DNA of 64,000 nucleotides from Diploptera punctata (lineage: Eukaryota; Arthropoda; Insecta; Blattodea; Blaberidae): assembly GCA_030220185.1 (NCBI GenBank), contig JASPKZ010005706.1, forward strand, positions 62,001 to 126,000, read 5' to 3'. Positions 53,994 to 63,632 of the stretch are shown here, piece after piece; positions within the stretch are counted from its first letter, which is position 1; every line of letters starts with the position of its first letter. The notes below the pieces were generated by a model, which saw only the letters and a program-made list of their open reading frames with translations, did no database searches and had not been told where the DNA came from. Both the position numbers and the translations under genes were made by a program.

Positions 53994-54203
53994 ATTAAAT
54001 TAATGTTGGGAAGTAAACATTATGAGGTATAATCATTAAAATTCATCGGAGAACATTTTGTTTAAACAACTCACCTCATAGGATTCATGCTTCCATGATA
54101 CCGCGGATGAAGAACATGACTGTGTTTGAAACCGCGGTATCATGGAAACATGAATCCTATGAGGTGAGTTGTTTAAACAAAATGTTCTCCGATGAATTTT
54201 AAT
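53994..54203. mobile_element. Penelope-type hairpin H17 with probable 14-bp TSD
   Basis: GACTTCCCATATAT is at 53980-53993 and 54204-54217. The tail of about 41 nt includes GGGAAGTAAACATTATGAGG. Arms of about 65 bp have CAACTCACCTCATAGGATTC and its inverse and look near-identical. Part of the tail (TGGGAAGT) is itself inverse to the flanking ACTTCCCA, so the TSD call is slightly ambiguous. Confidence 0.78.
54100..54145 (+). ncRNA. hammerhead-like motif, H17
   Basis: ATGAAGA (54107-54113), a short stem, GAAAC (54128-54132), CGCG and GTA (54137-54139). Compared with H8 the segment before the core is shortened, so C3 and stem I are lost. The GAAACCGCGGTATCATGG side is intact. Confidence 0.45.
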
Positions 54204-54219
54204 GACTTCCCATATATTT

Positions 54220-54853
54220 ATATTTCATGTGTGTCACCTACCTTCAGTTTAGATGGAGTTTACCGTGACTATTTAACTCATGCCCCAAATGGGAGTCAAT
54301 GATCAATCACGTTACAATGATTTTTGATTTACAACCAATCACAGTCGTGTTTTGCCTAGAATTTACCAACTAAAGTTTATCATAATAAAGAAAGCACCTC
54401 CTTTTAACATTCTGGATAGGTCACAGCATTATTTTGCAGTGACTGACTCACTAAAAAATACGGCTACCAGATTGTATATATAGTGCATGAATGTCAACAC
54501 ATACCGCATGTAGGAGTTAATATAAAAAGATTTGTAGCAATTGATTATACCACCAAAAAAAACCACTGTTTGCACTTTCTTAAATGTATTTTTTTCCCAG
54601 AAAAATATAATTGTCATATTTACATAATAGGACATCAGAAATGAATTAATATACAGTTCGATGTGTTTCATTTTTTCTCCACTAGAGTGCATTCTTACAA
54701 TATTGCATTCCTTTGGCAATAAATAATATGATCTGGTTGCAGTGACGAACAAAATATTTGTTTTCAAACATCGCCGTTTACATTAAATATATAAATATTT
54801 TAAAATAACTATATTTAATAATGATTTGTGAGTAAACAGCTTAATTTTATTCG
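54220..54853. other. no identified gene
   Basis: AT-rich; a 112-aa minus ORF (54429-54767) is unrecognised and low in complexity. Confidence 0.3.
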
Positions 54854-55039
54854 TTAAATAGTCCTAACAAATGCCACTCTTGATTTCCAAATTCCCTAGA
54901 GAAATTGGAAATCACTCGTGGCATTACTTATGAAAACTGATGAATCTAGATGTTTGAGAAATGATACTGAAATAGGATTTTAGATGAATATGAAGTGCCT
55001 GGTGAATCTGAAATTGAGGAAAGTGACTCTAGTGATTCA

Positions 55040-55964
55040 TGGTATTAATAAGCTGTTAGTTTTTGCTGTTGACGTAGGTTATTTTCCTAAATATTGATAA
55101 AATATGTGCCAGCAGTCGCGGTTATACATAGAATGTAAATGAATATTTTTAGTTAATATTGGGTGATAGCGAAGATATACTAAAGACCAACACGCACATA
55201 CTATTGAGTAACTCTAAGAAATTGGGACTGGAAGTAAATATCAATAAAACTAAATATATGGTCACACATAGAAATACAATATATAATGGAAATGGACAGC
55301 TGATGACAAATGAGGGAAATTTTGAGGAAGTGGCTGAATTCAAATACCTAGGAACAATAATCACAAATAGGAATGAGATGCACAAAGAAATTAAACATAG
55401 GTTCAATCCTGAAAATGCATGCTATTATGTATTAAAGAGACTCTTGGCGTCCCAACTCCTTTCAAAAAACGTTAAACTGAAAATATATAAAACTATTATT
55501 TTACCAGTTATATTATATGGATGCGAAACATGGACTCTTACTTTAAAGGAGGAAAGGAGATTATGTGTATTTGAGAATAAAGTTCTTAGGAAAATTTTTG
55601 GACTAAAGAAAGATGAACAGACAGGTGAATGGAGAAGACTACACAACATGAACTACATGGTATTTATATGAAGCCAGATATAATAAGAACAGTTAAGTCT
55701 TGTAGACTGTGATGGGCAGGACATGTGGCACGAATGGGGAATGAAAGATGTGCATGGAAGCTTCTTGTAGGAAAACCAGAGGGAAAACTCCCAGTTGGTA
55801 GACCAAGAATGAAGTGGGAGACTAACATTAACTATGATTTGAGGGAAGTAGATTATACAGGGAATGATTGGAAAACATTAACTTAGGATAGGGATGTATG
55901 GAGAGCTTATGTTCGTGCGGCCATGAACCTACAGGTTTGATAGTGCCAGTGAGTTACTTAGTTA
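55040..55964 (+). pseudogene. RTE LINE 3' part with 15-bp TSD
   Basis: GACTCTAGTGATTCA is duplicated at 55025-55039 and 55965-55979. The copy starts at the INKLLVY region, where YADD would be, and continues to the 3' end. The ORF 55159-55671 holds LEVNINKTKYMVTHR, FKYLGTIITNRNEMHKE and LYGCETWTLTLKEERR. The catalytic YADD segment is replaced by mitochondrial-like DNA (55078-55160). Confidence 0.93.
55078..55160 (+). other. mitochondrial 12S rRNA fragment inside an RTE copy
   Basis: GTGCCAGCAGTCGCGGTTA at 55106-55124 is the universally conserved small-subunit loop in its insect mitochondrial form, followed by TACATAGAATG and an AT-rich stretch with TTTTTAG. It sits between RTE bases that are contiguous in copies A and B (GATGTAG, then GGCCGATAGC). 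About 80 bp. Confidence 0.8.
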
Positions 55965-56175
55965 GACTCTAGTGATTCAAGTGGTATTGATGATATTACT
56001 ATTGCAGGAGTTAATGCGAATTGTGATGAACAGGATATAAATTTTATATGGGAAAATATGGATAATTATATGGACAAAAATGCATTCTTTGCAGTGTTTC
56101 TGGACCCCAGAATGAACCTCAAAATCTCAGTGAAATTGTAGAATGTTTCAGATTTGGGTAGAGACATTGTGTTCA

Positions 56176-56905
56176 AGAAATAAACATATATATATATTTT
56201 TTTTCTTTTTTTTTTTGCGTGCGATAGTGCATTTTGTCATACTTACAGACATGGCGAGCATGATTGAAAGTTCAACTTCCTACATTTCGGGATTGCCAAC
56301 CTAAATAACTATACTGTTTATTACATATTACAAACCACGCGTGGGAAGTAAAACCACTGCCCTCTATGTATACTACATACAATGTATATACAAAAATATA
56401 TCCAAAAATTAGTGTTAATATACATTATACGAAACAGATCACTGCATTTTAAATGAACTGAACTTTATTTGTAACAATATAAAACAATAAATATGTACTT
56501 GCCGCTATTTTATCACTGATTGGTATCATGGCTTCCTGTAGTTTCAACTAATATACATTGCCCACACTGTTAACGTTGGTCAGTTGTTTATAATGAATGC
56601 AAAAATTTCCAACAAAGGTATTATTATACTACTATTTATTGTTTTGAAAACACCATCGCGCAAAAAATGATGTACAACGCATCTTTATGAAGTGCTGTAC
56701 AGAATCTCGGAAATTAAAAACCTTGCTATTGCTCGGTTTTTTAAACATTTCCTCACTTCTGTAAAATCCACTTTCCAACCTCGCATCGTAATATACTATT
56801 AAACAATACAAAAATTCTAAAGCAAACTTTTCATTTCGTTCACCTGTAAAATCTTTGTAGCCTGTCACTATAAATGAAATTTATATAATTCTAGATTTGT
56901 TTATG
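56176..56905. other. no identified gene; one unassigned ORF
   Basis: A minus ORF at 56632-56868 (79 codons, starting MTGYKDFTGERNEKF, with YDARLESGFYRSEEMFKK) has a protein-like composition. I do not recognise it; it could be a transposase scrap. The rest is AT-rich. Confidence 0.3.
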
Positions 56906-57280
56906 TGTCCACCGCTGTGGTCTCGAGGTAGCGTGCTGCCTTGTCACGCAGCGGACCCGGGTTCAATCCCCGGTCGGGACAGTTTTTCTGGGTGAGGTTT
57001 TTATCGGGGTTTTTCCTCACCTGTAAGACAAATATCAGGAAAACTTTAAGGCCCAAACGGTCCCCGAAATCATATGGCCATCGCAATCATCATCATTCAT
57101 ATTCATCTTAGATTAAGCTTAGGATTAGGGACTCTCCTGGCGCACCACTATCATCATCATCACCCATCATATCATTGGGGCAACATAACCCCAACCTCAG
57201 AAGTAGGTTGCAAGTACACCATGCCAGGAGAGAACACCAGGAATGCCGAAAGACAACCTGATGCATTTGCAAAAAAAAAA
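56906..57280 (+). mobile_element. SINE family 1, full-length, 13-bp TSD
   Basis: AGATTTGTTTATG is duplicated at 56893-56905 and 57281-57293. The tRNA-like head has GTGGTCTCGAGGTAGCGTGC (box A) and GGTTCAATCCCCGG (box B). The body has TTTTTCTGGGTGAGG, GGCCCAAACGGTCCCCG, GGATTAGGGACTCTCCTGG and CCCCAACCTCAGAAGTAGG, then an A tail. It is 375 bp and looks young. Confidence 0.92.
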
Positions 57281-57334
57281 AGATTTGTTTATGCTGACAA
57301 GGATATTTCAAATCAGACTACTAAGATTTATTTT

Positions 57335-57660
57335 GTCGATTACAGTGCTTTAGAGGTTATGTTCCTTGCCTGTAATCATGAGGGTCACGAGTTCAAACCC
57401 GGCCTGGGTTAATGGATTTTTAGGAATGAAAAAACCAAGAGACAAGTCCTCTGGGAGGGACTTTAAGCCATGATTCCTGAGTTGGAAGATTGTTGAGGCT
57501 GGTGAAAGAATCGCAAGCCTGAATAAATGGCTTTTGGGGAAAATTTAACCAACCTTCATCTATCCAAGTAATACCTTAGTTGTCTTCGGGATGTCTCATT
57601 GAGATGATGTCCTAATCACCTAACCAATGTTACTCATTGACATCTGTAGATAAATAAGCA
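57335..57660 (+). mobile_element. SINE-like repeat, family 4
   Basis: Head-like TAGAGGTTATGTTCCTTGCC and GAGTTCAAACCCGGCC (box B) precede GTTAATGGATTTTTAGG, GGAGGGACTTTAAGCC, GAGTTGGAAGATTG and AATAAATGGCTTTTGGGG. It shares the order of parts with 35345-35690. Confidence 0.65.
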
Positions 57661-57964
57661 TAACTAAATTAGCTTGGTTAAAAAACTCCTGCTAGGGACA
57701 TATGAGGGACACAGACTTTATTTTACAAAAAGAAAAGTGTAAGAGCAATATCGATTTCGGTTATATCATACACAGAGAAAGTTTTTTTTATAAGTAACTT
57801 TAGATCTGAGATATTTCCTTCTTTCGACCTTCAGATACTTGTGTAACAAACGAGATTATGCATCATCATATTTCACAATATTCAAAACAGGGCTGTCCAT
57901 AGTAGAGTCTATATAACTCACAAAAAAAAATTGTAGTAAAATTCCAATCACAATTTCTTCGCAA

Positions 57965-58710
57965 CTTCACATGCCAATTGTAATGTACTATACATATTTC
58001 TTTTTGATGGAGAAATTCAGGCAATAGAGTTAGCACTAACAACTCCTCTACAGAATAAATACATTTCAGAGAGCAGTTGTACTAAGTGATTCAACATCAG
58101 CTATACAAGCTATAACAACATATAACTCTCCAATCTCCAGAAAAGTGTTGGAAATAAAAAAGATCATAAGATTACTGACCAAACAAAATAAAATTATCCA
58201 GCTCCAATGGATCCCCTCTCATTGCGGGGTACATGGAAATGAAATGGCAGATCTTTTAGCAAAAAAGGGCACCAAAATTTTACAGAAAACAAAATCAATC
58301 CTTGCCCTACCATTCTGCAAAAATTATAATTAAAAGAAATTTCCAGAAAGAACTGATGGAGCACTTCAAATCACAAAGTAATGAGAAACCATGGGCAGCT
58401 ATCTCACAGAATAAAAACTTAATACCTGAACAACCAAGAACGAAGCAGTAGCAACATTCAGACTGTTAAACAGGCCATGACTACCTGGCAGCACACCTCC
58501 ATAAAATTGGAATCTTCAACTCTCCAAATTGTATCCTGTGCCAAGACAATAACACTACCATGAACAAAGATCATCTTGCTAGCTGGTGAGGCTCTGAAGA
58601 TGTCACCTACAAGAACTCTGGCAGGACTCTATTGGGAAGCAAGAAAGCAAATGGAACACATCCAAGCTAATGGGCATTAGACTACTACTACTACTACTAC
58701 TACTATTTCT
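57965..58710 (+). pseudogene. LINE fragment with RNase H domain
   Basis: AVVLSDSTSAIQAITTYN and QLQWIPSHCGVHGNEMADLL (58080-58260) are the DST/S and HCGxxGNExAD motifs of the RNase H domain found in I- and R1/Jockey-related LINEs. Downstream pieces (VATFRLLN, then NCILCQDNNT-like) are frame-shifted. The copy ends in an (ACT)n tail at about 58680-58703. Confidence 0.85.
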
Positions 58711-58779
58711 TTTCTTCGTGTTTTTGTGCAATATTTAGTCCAAATTTCATCACAATTCTGTAATATTTAGCTGAGATGT

Positions 58780-59033
58780 GAAAACGCATAGACTGCAATG
58801 GGCAGGACATGTGTCACGAATGGGAAATGAAAGATGTGCATGAAAGCTTCTTGTAGGAAAACCAGAGGGAAAACACCCAGTTGGTAGACCAAGAATGAGG
58901 TGAGAGAGTAACATTAAATATGATTTGAGGGAAGTAGATTATACAGGAAATGATTGGAAAACATTAGTTCAGGATAGGGATGTATGGAGAACACTATGGG
59001 TTCAATAGTGTTAGTGAGTTAGTTAGTTAGTGA
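58780..59033 (+). mobile_element. RTE LINE 3' scrap
   Basis: CATAGACTGCAATGGGCAGG, CCAGTTGGTAGACCAAGAAT and GATAGGGATGTATGGAGA match the RTE end. The tail is TTAGTTAGTTAGTGAG. Confidence 0.85.
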
Positions 59034-59224
59034 GAATTTGATAATAATCTGCCAAAATAAGTTTTAAATGTATAAATCTCCTCTGTCCATGGCAGTGGGT
59101 ATCGATGTAAAGCCTGCTGTCGTTGAAGGGTCAATAAGAAAATTAATTATGGTAGCAAAACTACATCTCACCATATGATAAACTAATGTCTGGCTTAAAG
59201 AGCTTTCTACCTTCATTTTTAAAT

Positions 59225-60075
59225 GATGATGATGATGTACATTGGTGATGAGTGTTAGCTGACTTGCACCATTCTTTCTCTTGCTTCCCAATAGACACCT
59301 ATAATTTCTTGTTTGAGCTGTTTTCATATGTCCAGTAGGGTGGGCCGAGAAAAAACTCATTTTTTTATTTTTGAAGTTGTAATAGCATGGAAAAGTTGCG
59401 AATTGTATAGCTAAAAAAAAAGAAAAAATATCAAAATCGGTTGACATCTTCCGGTCACGCAAAGGCTCTGAAGTTTGGCAAAATATGAAAAAAACTTCAT
59501 TTTTGCAATTATTTTTTTTTTAATATCAAGTAGGTATTGCTGATCTTTGCTAAGCATGTTTATGTCTATCTGTGGGATCTGACAATCAATACTCTGGAAG
59601 TTATTTATCAAATACCAAAATTCATATAAATATAACTTGTTCATTATTCTGGCAAATTTTGGAGCTTATGCGCGACCGGAAGATATCAACTGATATAAAC
59701 CAAATTAAAACACAATGTTTTTAGGCTCTATTTGAAGACGTTACAAACTATTACATTACGAAAACATCTAATTAAAATATTAAAGAAATAATCTCAAATA
59801 TGAAGTTTATTTCATATTTTGTCAAACTTTAGAGCCTTTGCACGACCGGAAGATGTCAACCGATTTTGATTTTTTTTTCTTTTGTCTATATAATTCACAA
59901 CTTTTCCGCACTATTACAACTTTGAAATAAAAAAGTGAGTTTTTTCGGCCCACCCTAATGTCCAGTCCCTTGCATGTTAGAAAATGTTCCTGGTTGAGTA
60001 TTTAATTTTCTTCATTACATATGCAACACTGAGTATAGTTCACGATTCGCATCTTGTGGAGATGATCAAGTAGGT
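59225..60075 (-). pseudogene. LINE C-terminus split by a hAT MITE
   Basis: Minus-strand pieces, before the MITE CCICNEEN and then HFLTCKGL (about 59970-60050), and after it IIGVYWEARERM (59260-59310), form the zinc-knuckle-like end of an RNase-H LINE. A (CAT)n run at 59225-59237 is the 3' tail. Confidence 0.75.
59336..59957. mobile_element. hAT-type MITE with 8-bp TSD
   Basis: ATGTCCAG is duplicated at 59328-59335 and 59958-59965. The 622-bp element starts TAGGGTGGGCCGA and ends with its inverse. Long subterminal arms of over 100 bp (CCGGAAGATGTCAACCGATT and inverse) can fold back. No transposase. The 8-bp TSD and TAGGG terminus fit hAT. Confidence 0.85.
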
Positions 60076-60297
60076 AATGGTGAACTGTATTTTTAAACAA
60101 TTATTTTTATTAGTTTAGTGCATATATTTAAGTAGAAGGAGAAAGATAAAAATCAAAAGAGGAATTTTGCTGAAAAAAATATGAGCAGGAGACTGTAATT
60201 TATATCTAGAATTTAATTATAAAATTCTTATGATATTCATAATTCTATATTCTATGTCAATAATTTAAAAAAAAACTATAAATTGTCAGGTATACTT

Positions 60298-60673
60298 TTC
60301 TTTTTCAAATGCCCCAGGTTTTGTCTTTCGACATTCCTGGTTTCTTCCCTGGCATGGCGTACTTGTAACCCACTTCTGAGGTTGGGGCGCCTGGAAGGCG
60401 GGATTACGTTGCCCCGATGATATGATGGGTGATGATGATGATAATGGTGTGCCAGGAGAGTCCCTAACCTAAGATGAATATGAATGATGATGATTGTGAT
60501 GGCCATATGATTTCGGGGACCGTTTGGGCCATAAAGTTTTCCTGACATTTGTCTTACAGGTGAGGAAAAACCCCGATAAAAACCTCACCCAGAAAAACTG
60601 TCCCGACCGGGGATCGAACTCGGGCCCGCTGCGTGACAAGGCAGCATGCTACCCCGAGACCACAGCGGTGGAC
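60298..60673 (-). mobile_element. SINE family 1, full-length, 16-bp TSD
   Basis: ATTGTCAGGTATACTT is duplicated at 60282-60297 and 60674-60689. The minus-strand head at 60600-60673 has GTGGTCTCGGGGTAGCATGC and GAGTTCGATCCCCGG. The body matches 56906-57280 closely. Confidence 0.92.
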
Positions 60674-60864
60674 ATTGTCAGGTATACTTGTTCTTGGAAA
60701 TTCAATTTTAGGACAGTAGAAATAATATAGAATCAACTTCTAATTAAATATACATTCATACGTACAACTTCAGTATCACTATTTATTTTGTCACACTTGG
60801 ATATTGTTTGACACAAATTTGAAGTTCAATTTCCTCTGTGATTAATGTGAAGGATAACATTAAA

Positions 60865-61345
60865 TCTTCATCATCATCATCCATGCAATGGTCTCAAAGA
60901 GGAATTTTTATTCAGCACTTTTTTGGAGGTCCCAGCGATCTTTTGCCTTGGGGGCAGTAACAAAGCACGGCTTTTGGAATTCTATGAGACAGCATTCGTT
61001 GAAGATGGGCTTTCCAGTTGTTCTGGTAGTTTTGTATATGGTAAAGAATGGGTTCTACATCTAACTCTTCCATAATTTAATTTCTTTTATGGTCCCATTT
61101 TGTATAGCCTGCTGTATGGCGCATAAATCACATCTTATTTGCTGTTATTCGGCTTTCATCTCTTCTTTGTATTGTCCATGCTTCACTACCATATCTTAAT
61201 ACTGGTCCTGCAAGAACCGTATAAAGCCGTAATCTTGTGTTATTTTGTACTAAAGATGGTTTCATTATATTGTTAATTATCCCTGATGTTTTTGTGAAAT
61301 TTATGATTTTCTTTGATATATCAACTTCATCTTGAAAAGGAAACA
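60865..61345 (-). pseudogene. LINE RT C-terminus fragment
   Basis: DISKKIINFTKTSGIINNIM, VLRYGSEAWTIQRRDESR, FMRHTAGYTKWDHKRN and a GKRSLGPPKKCW-like end are read on the minus strand, with a stop after ITANKM. The 3' end has an ATGATGATGA tail. Confidence 0.85.
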
Positions 61346-61549
61346 TACATTTATTTTAAAATTGAATAAAACAGCTCAATATAAAATCTAGAAATAACTG
61401 AATATGTGAAATGCAGGAATTAGAAATTAGGAAACTAACATGCTACAAATAGGAAACTTACCCAATTAAGTGGAGTTAAAATTCAATCTTTGGTTTTTCT
61501 TAATATCAAACTTCTAAATAACTTTACCTTTAGTATTGAAGTCATATCA

Positions 61550-61745
61550 AATATTCAATGGTGTAACAAACAGCACACTGATGTGTAGAGTCAGAGGTCT
61601 GGGGTTCAATTCCTGGTTCAAGCTTCTATCTGGTCTTGAATGGTGTAACAAATAGTACAGTGACGCTTAGAGTCAGAGGTCTAAGATTCGGTTCCCAGTT
61701 CAAGCATTAATTTTTCTTTTCAAAAAATAAATTTGTCCAGGACTG
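61550..61745 (+). repeat. tandem pair of tRNA-like units
   Basis: Two units of about 80 bp (about 61557-61625 and 61636-61708) each have AATGGTGTAACAAA (box A region), AGAGTCAGAGGTC and a box-B-like GGTTCAATTCCTGG or GATTCGGTTCCCAG. They resemble the module at 50966-51040 and share its AGCATTAATTTTTCTTT border. Confidence 0.6.
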
Positions 61746-62324
61746 GAATATGTTAAACTAAATATATCAAAATATCAAAGCAAGTTTGGGCTAATCACAT
61801 ATTTGCATGGCATGCCAAACACAATAACTGATTTACACTTTAAAAAATAGTATTATAATTTTGTTAAAAGAAATTCGGACAACAAAAAAGATTAAGACTA
61901 TTAACATAATTTTAAATATTAAAAATATATAATAATTTTATATTAATGACAAAGGAAAATGATGAAAGTCTATCATACAGGAAGTGCATAAACTAAATAA
62001 ATTCCTCAGTAAATTGAATTTATGGTTCCTTTTTGCTGGTTTACGGAAAATATCTTTCTTTTGTTAAATTGAAGAAACTCAATTTCTTACGCTAACTTAT
62101 TTAAACATGTTGGACTGCTACGAAAACAAACCTATCATTAACGTAAGTTATTATCTTTTGAATGTTCTATAATTTGAAACAAATTTAAATAATTTTTACT
62201 AATTAATTTTTCTATTACTCTATTAAACATATTAAATTAATTAAACTAATGTATCTACATTGCCAATTTAAGGGTTAATTTAATTGTATTGTATATCGGT
62301 ATACGTTGTTGTTTTCAAATGGCT
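61746..62324. other. no identified gene
   Basis: AT-rich. At 62107-62142 an ATG opens MLDCYENKPIIN directly before GTAAGT; this could be a first coding exon, but there is no independent support. Confidence 0.3.
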
Positions 62325-63110
62325 AGAGCTTGGTTTACACCATTAGTCCTCTTGCTTCCCAATAAAGTCCTGCAATGTCTTTCCTGTCCTTTTTCTCGGG
62401 GTCAAGTTGCCTGCAATTTAGCAAATGATCCTTGCTTAGGAGAACATTTTCTCCACACAAGGAGCATCCCATAGTTCTAGGGACAATTCCCATTCTATGA
62501 AAGTGGTCATCTAGACAGTCATGGCTAGTTTCTAATCTGAAGAGAGCTACTGCTGTTCTTCTAGGGAGATATTTTATTGTTTCAGCATATTTTGCTATGT
62601 CTTTGTATTTCTTATTTTGAAGATCTTTTATATTTTGTTCTCTTCTTTTGAGATGTATTGTGAAGAAGGACGAGCAGAATCGAAACTACCAAAATGAAAT
62701 TCTTATGTGAAATGGTACATAAAACAAGGAGAGATAGAATAAGGAATGACAAAATCAGGGAGACATTAAGTGTAGAAAATTAACAACAGACTTAAAAAGA
62801 AGTAGACTAAAATGGTTTGGACATTTAAAAAGAATGGAAAAGGAAAGACTACCACAAAGACTTAAATTTCAAGATGCAAGAAAAATGACCATGAGAAAGA
62901 TGGATTAATCAAGTGAAGAAAAGTTTACCAGAGAGAGGATATGACTGGGAAGAACTAAAATGAAGCAAAGCATGAGAAGATAGAGATGGTTGGAGGCATA
63001 TTTGGAATCAACCTTCCGAAAGGAGGACACAATAAGAGGATGATGATATTGTGAAGAAGACATCATGATTGCTGCTAGTGAATTTTTTTTAGTTTTGGGT
63101 TTCAGACAAA
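62325..63110 (-). pseudogene. RNase-H-type LINE C-terminus, split by another LINE
   Basis: Minus-strand HLKRREQNIKDLQNKKYKD, PRRTAVALFRLETSHDCL, GCSLCGENVLLSKDHLLNC and IAGLYWEARGLMV form the CxxC...H...C zinc-knuckle-like tail. The reading continues across the insertion at 62669-63046 into 63060-63100. It is the same family as 57965-58710. Confidence 0.8.
62669..63046 (+). mobile_element. LINE 3' end with 13-bp TSD
   Basis: TATTGTGAAGAAG is duplicated at 62656-62668 and 63047-63059. The insert encodes MKFLCEMVHKTRRDRIRND, a damaged GLD-KEW block and RWINQVKKSLPERGYDWEEL. It ends in AAGAGGATGATGA. Confidence 0.88.
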
Positions 63111-63333
63111 ACCCTCACTTCTTATAGTTTGGATTTTACAGATTATTGGAAAATATCTTCCTTATTTTATTTTAATAGCAAATACTGAGTTTTTTGTGAA
63201 ACATAAAAAATTGCAACCGCTAGAGCAATTTTTAAATTTTTGCTTCAGGTCAACTCCTGCACCCAAAGGTCAGATTTTGCTAGTTAACAAACTCGACCTT
63301 ACTTTTTTAATTTATTGCTGTATACTATATTTG
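63111..63333. other. no identified gene
   Basis: AT-rich sequence between a LINE fragment and a SINE. Confidence 0.3.
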
Positions 63334-63632
63334 GTCCCACACCGTAGCTGAGCGGTGTAAGTATGATGCTTTGGTGTAGAGCTATGGGACATACACTGAC
63401 TGGTTCATGACCCTATGGGGGAAGAAATTTTCTCATTGGATTGGTGCTCACCCAGCATTGTGAGAAATTTGGGCAACAACCAATAAGTAATGGCTCCATG
63501 TTGAGAAAACTAGCTATAACAGCTGGGGAACCTGACATTCTGACCACATGTCACCCCTATGGCTAGATGATTGTCCACGTCTGTGATTAACACATGTATA
63601 TATGAGGTTAGCAGACAGCTGGTAGGTCTTCT
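63334..63632 (+). mobile_element. tRNA-derived SINE, family 3
   Basis: The head has CACCGTAGCTGAGCGGTGTA (box A) and a weak box B (CTGGTTCATGACCC). The body has TATGGGGGAAGAAATTTTCT, GTGCTCACCCAGCATTGTG, TAATGGCTCCATGTTGAG and GACCACATGTCACCCC. It is the plus-strand counterpart of 33157-33507. Confidence 0.82.

Larger units (their letters stand above)
54858..56175 (+). pseudogene. piggyBac-like transposon N-terminal remnant
   Basis: After TTAA (54854-54857) come an inverted pair (AATGCCACTCTTGATTTCC and GGAAATCACTCGTGGCATT). An acidic reading frame follows (YEVPGESEIEESDSSDS), interrupted by the RTE at 55040-55964, and resumes SGIDDITIAGVNAN, then FIWENMDNYMDKNAFF. Acidic N-terminus plus the W-x-(D/N)-M motif resemble piggyBac transposases. 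The catalytic DDD region is missing. Confidence 0.6.

Noticed and set aside
53690..54420. Larger TIR transposon around hairpin H17
   Set aside because: Flanking similarity was too weak to pair; only the hairpin itself is supported.
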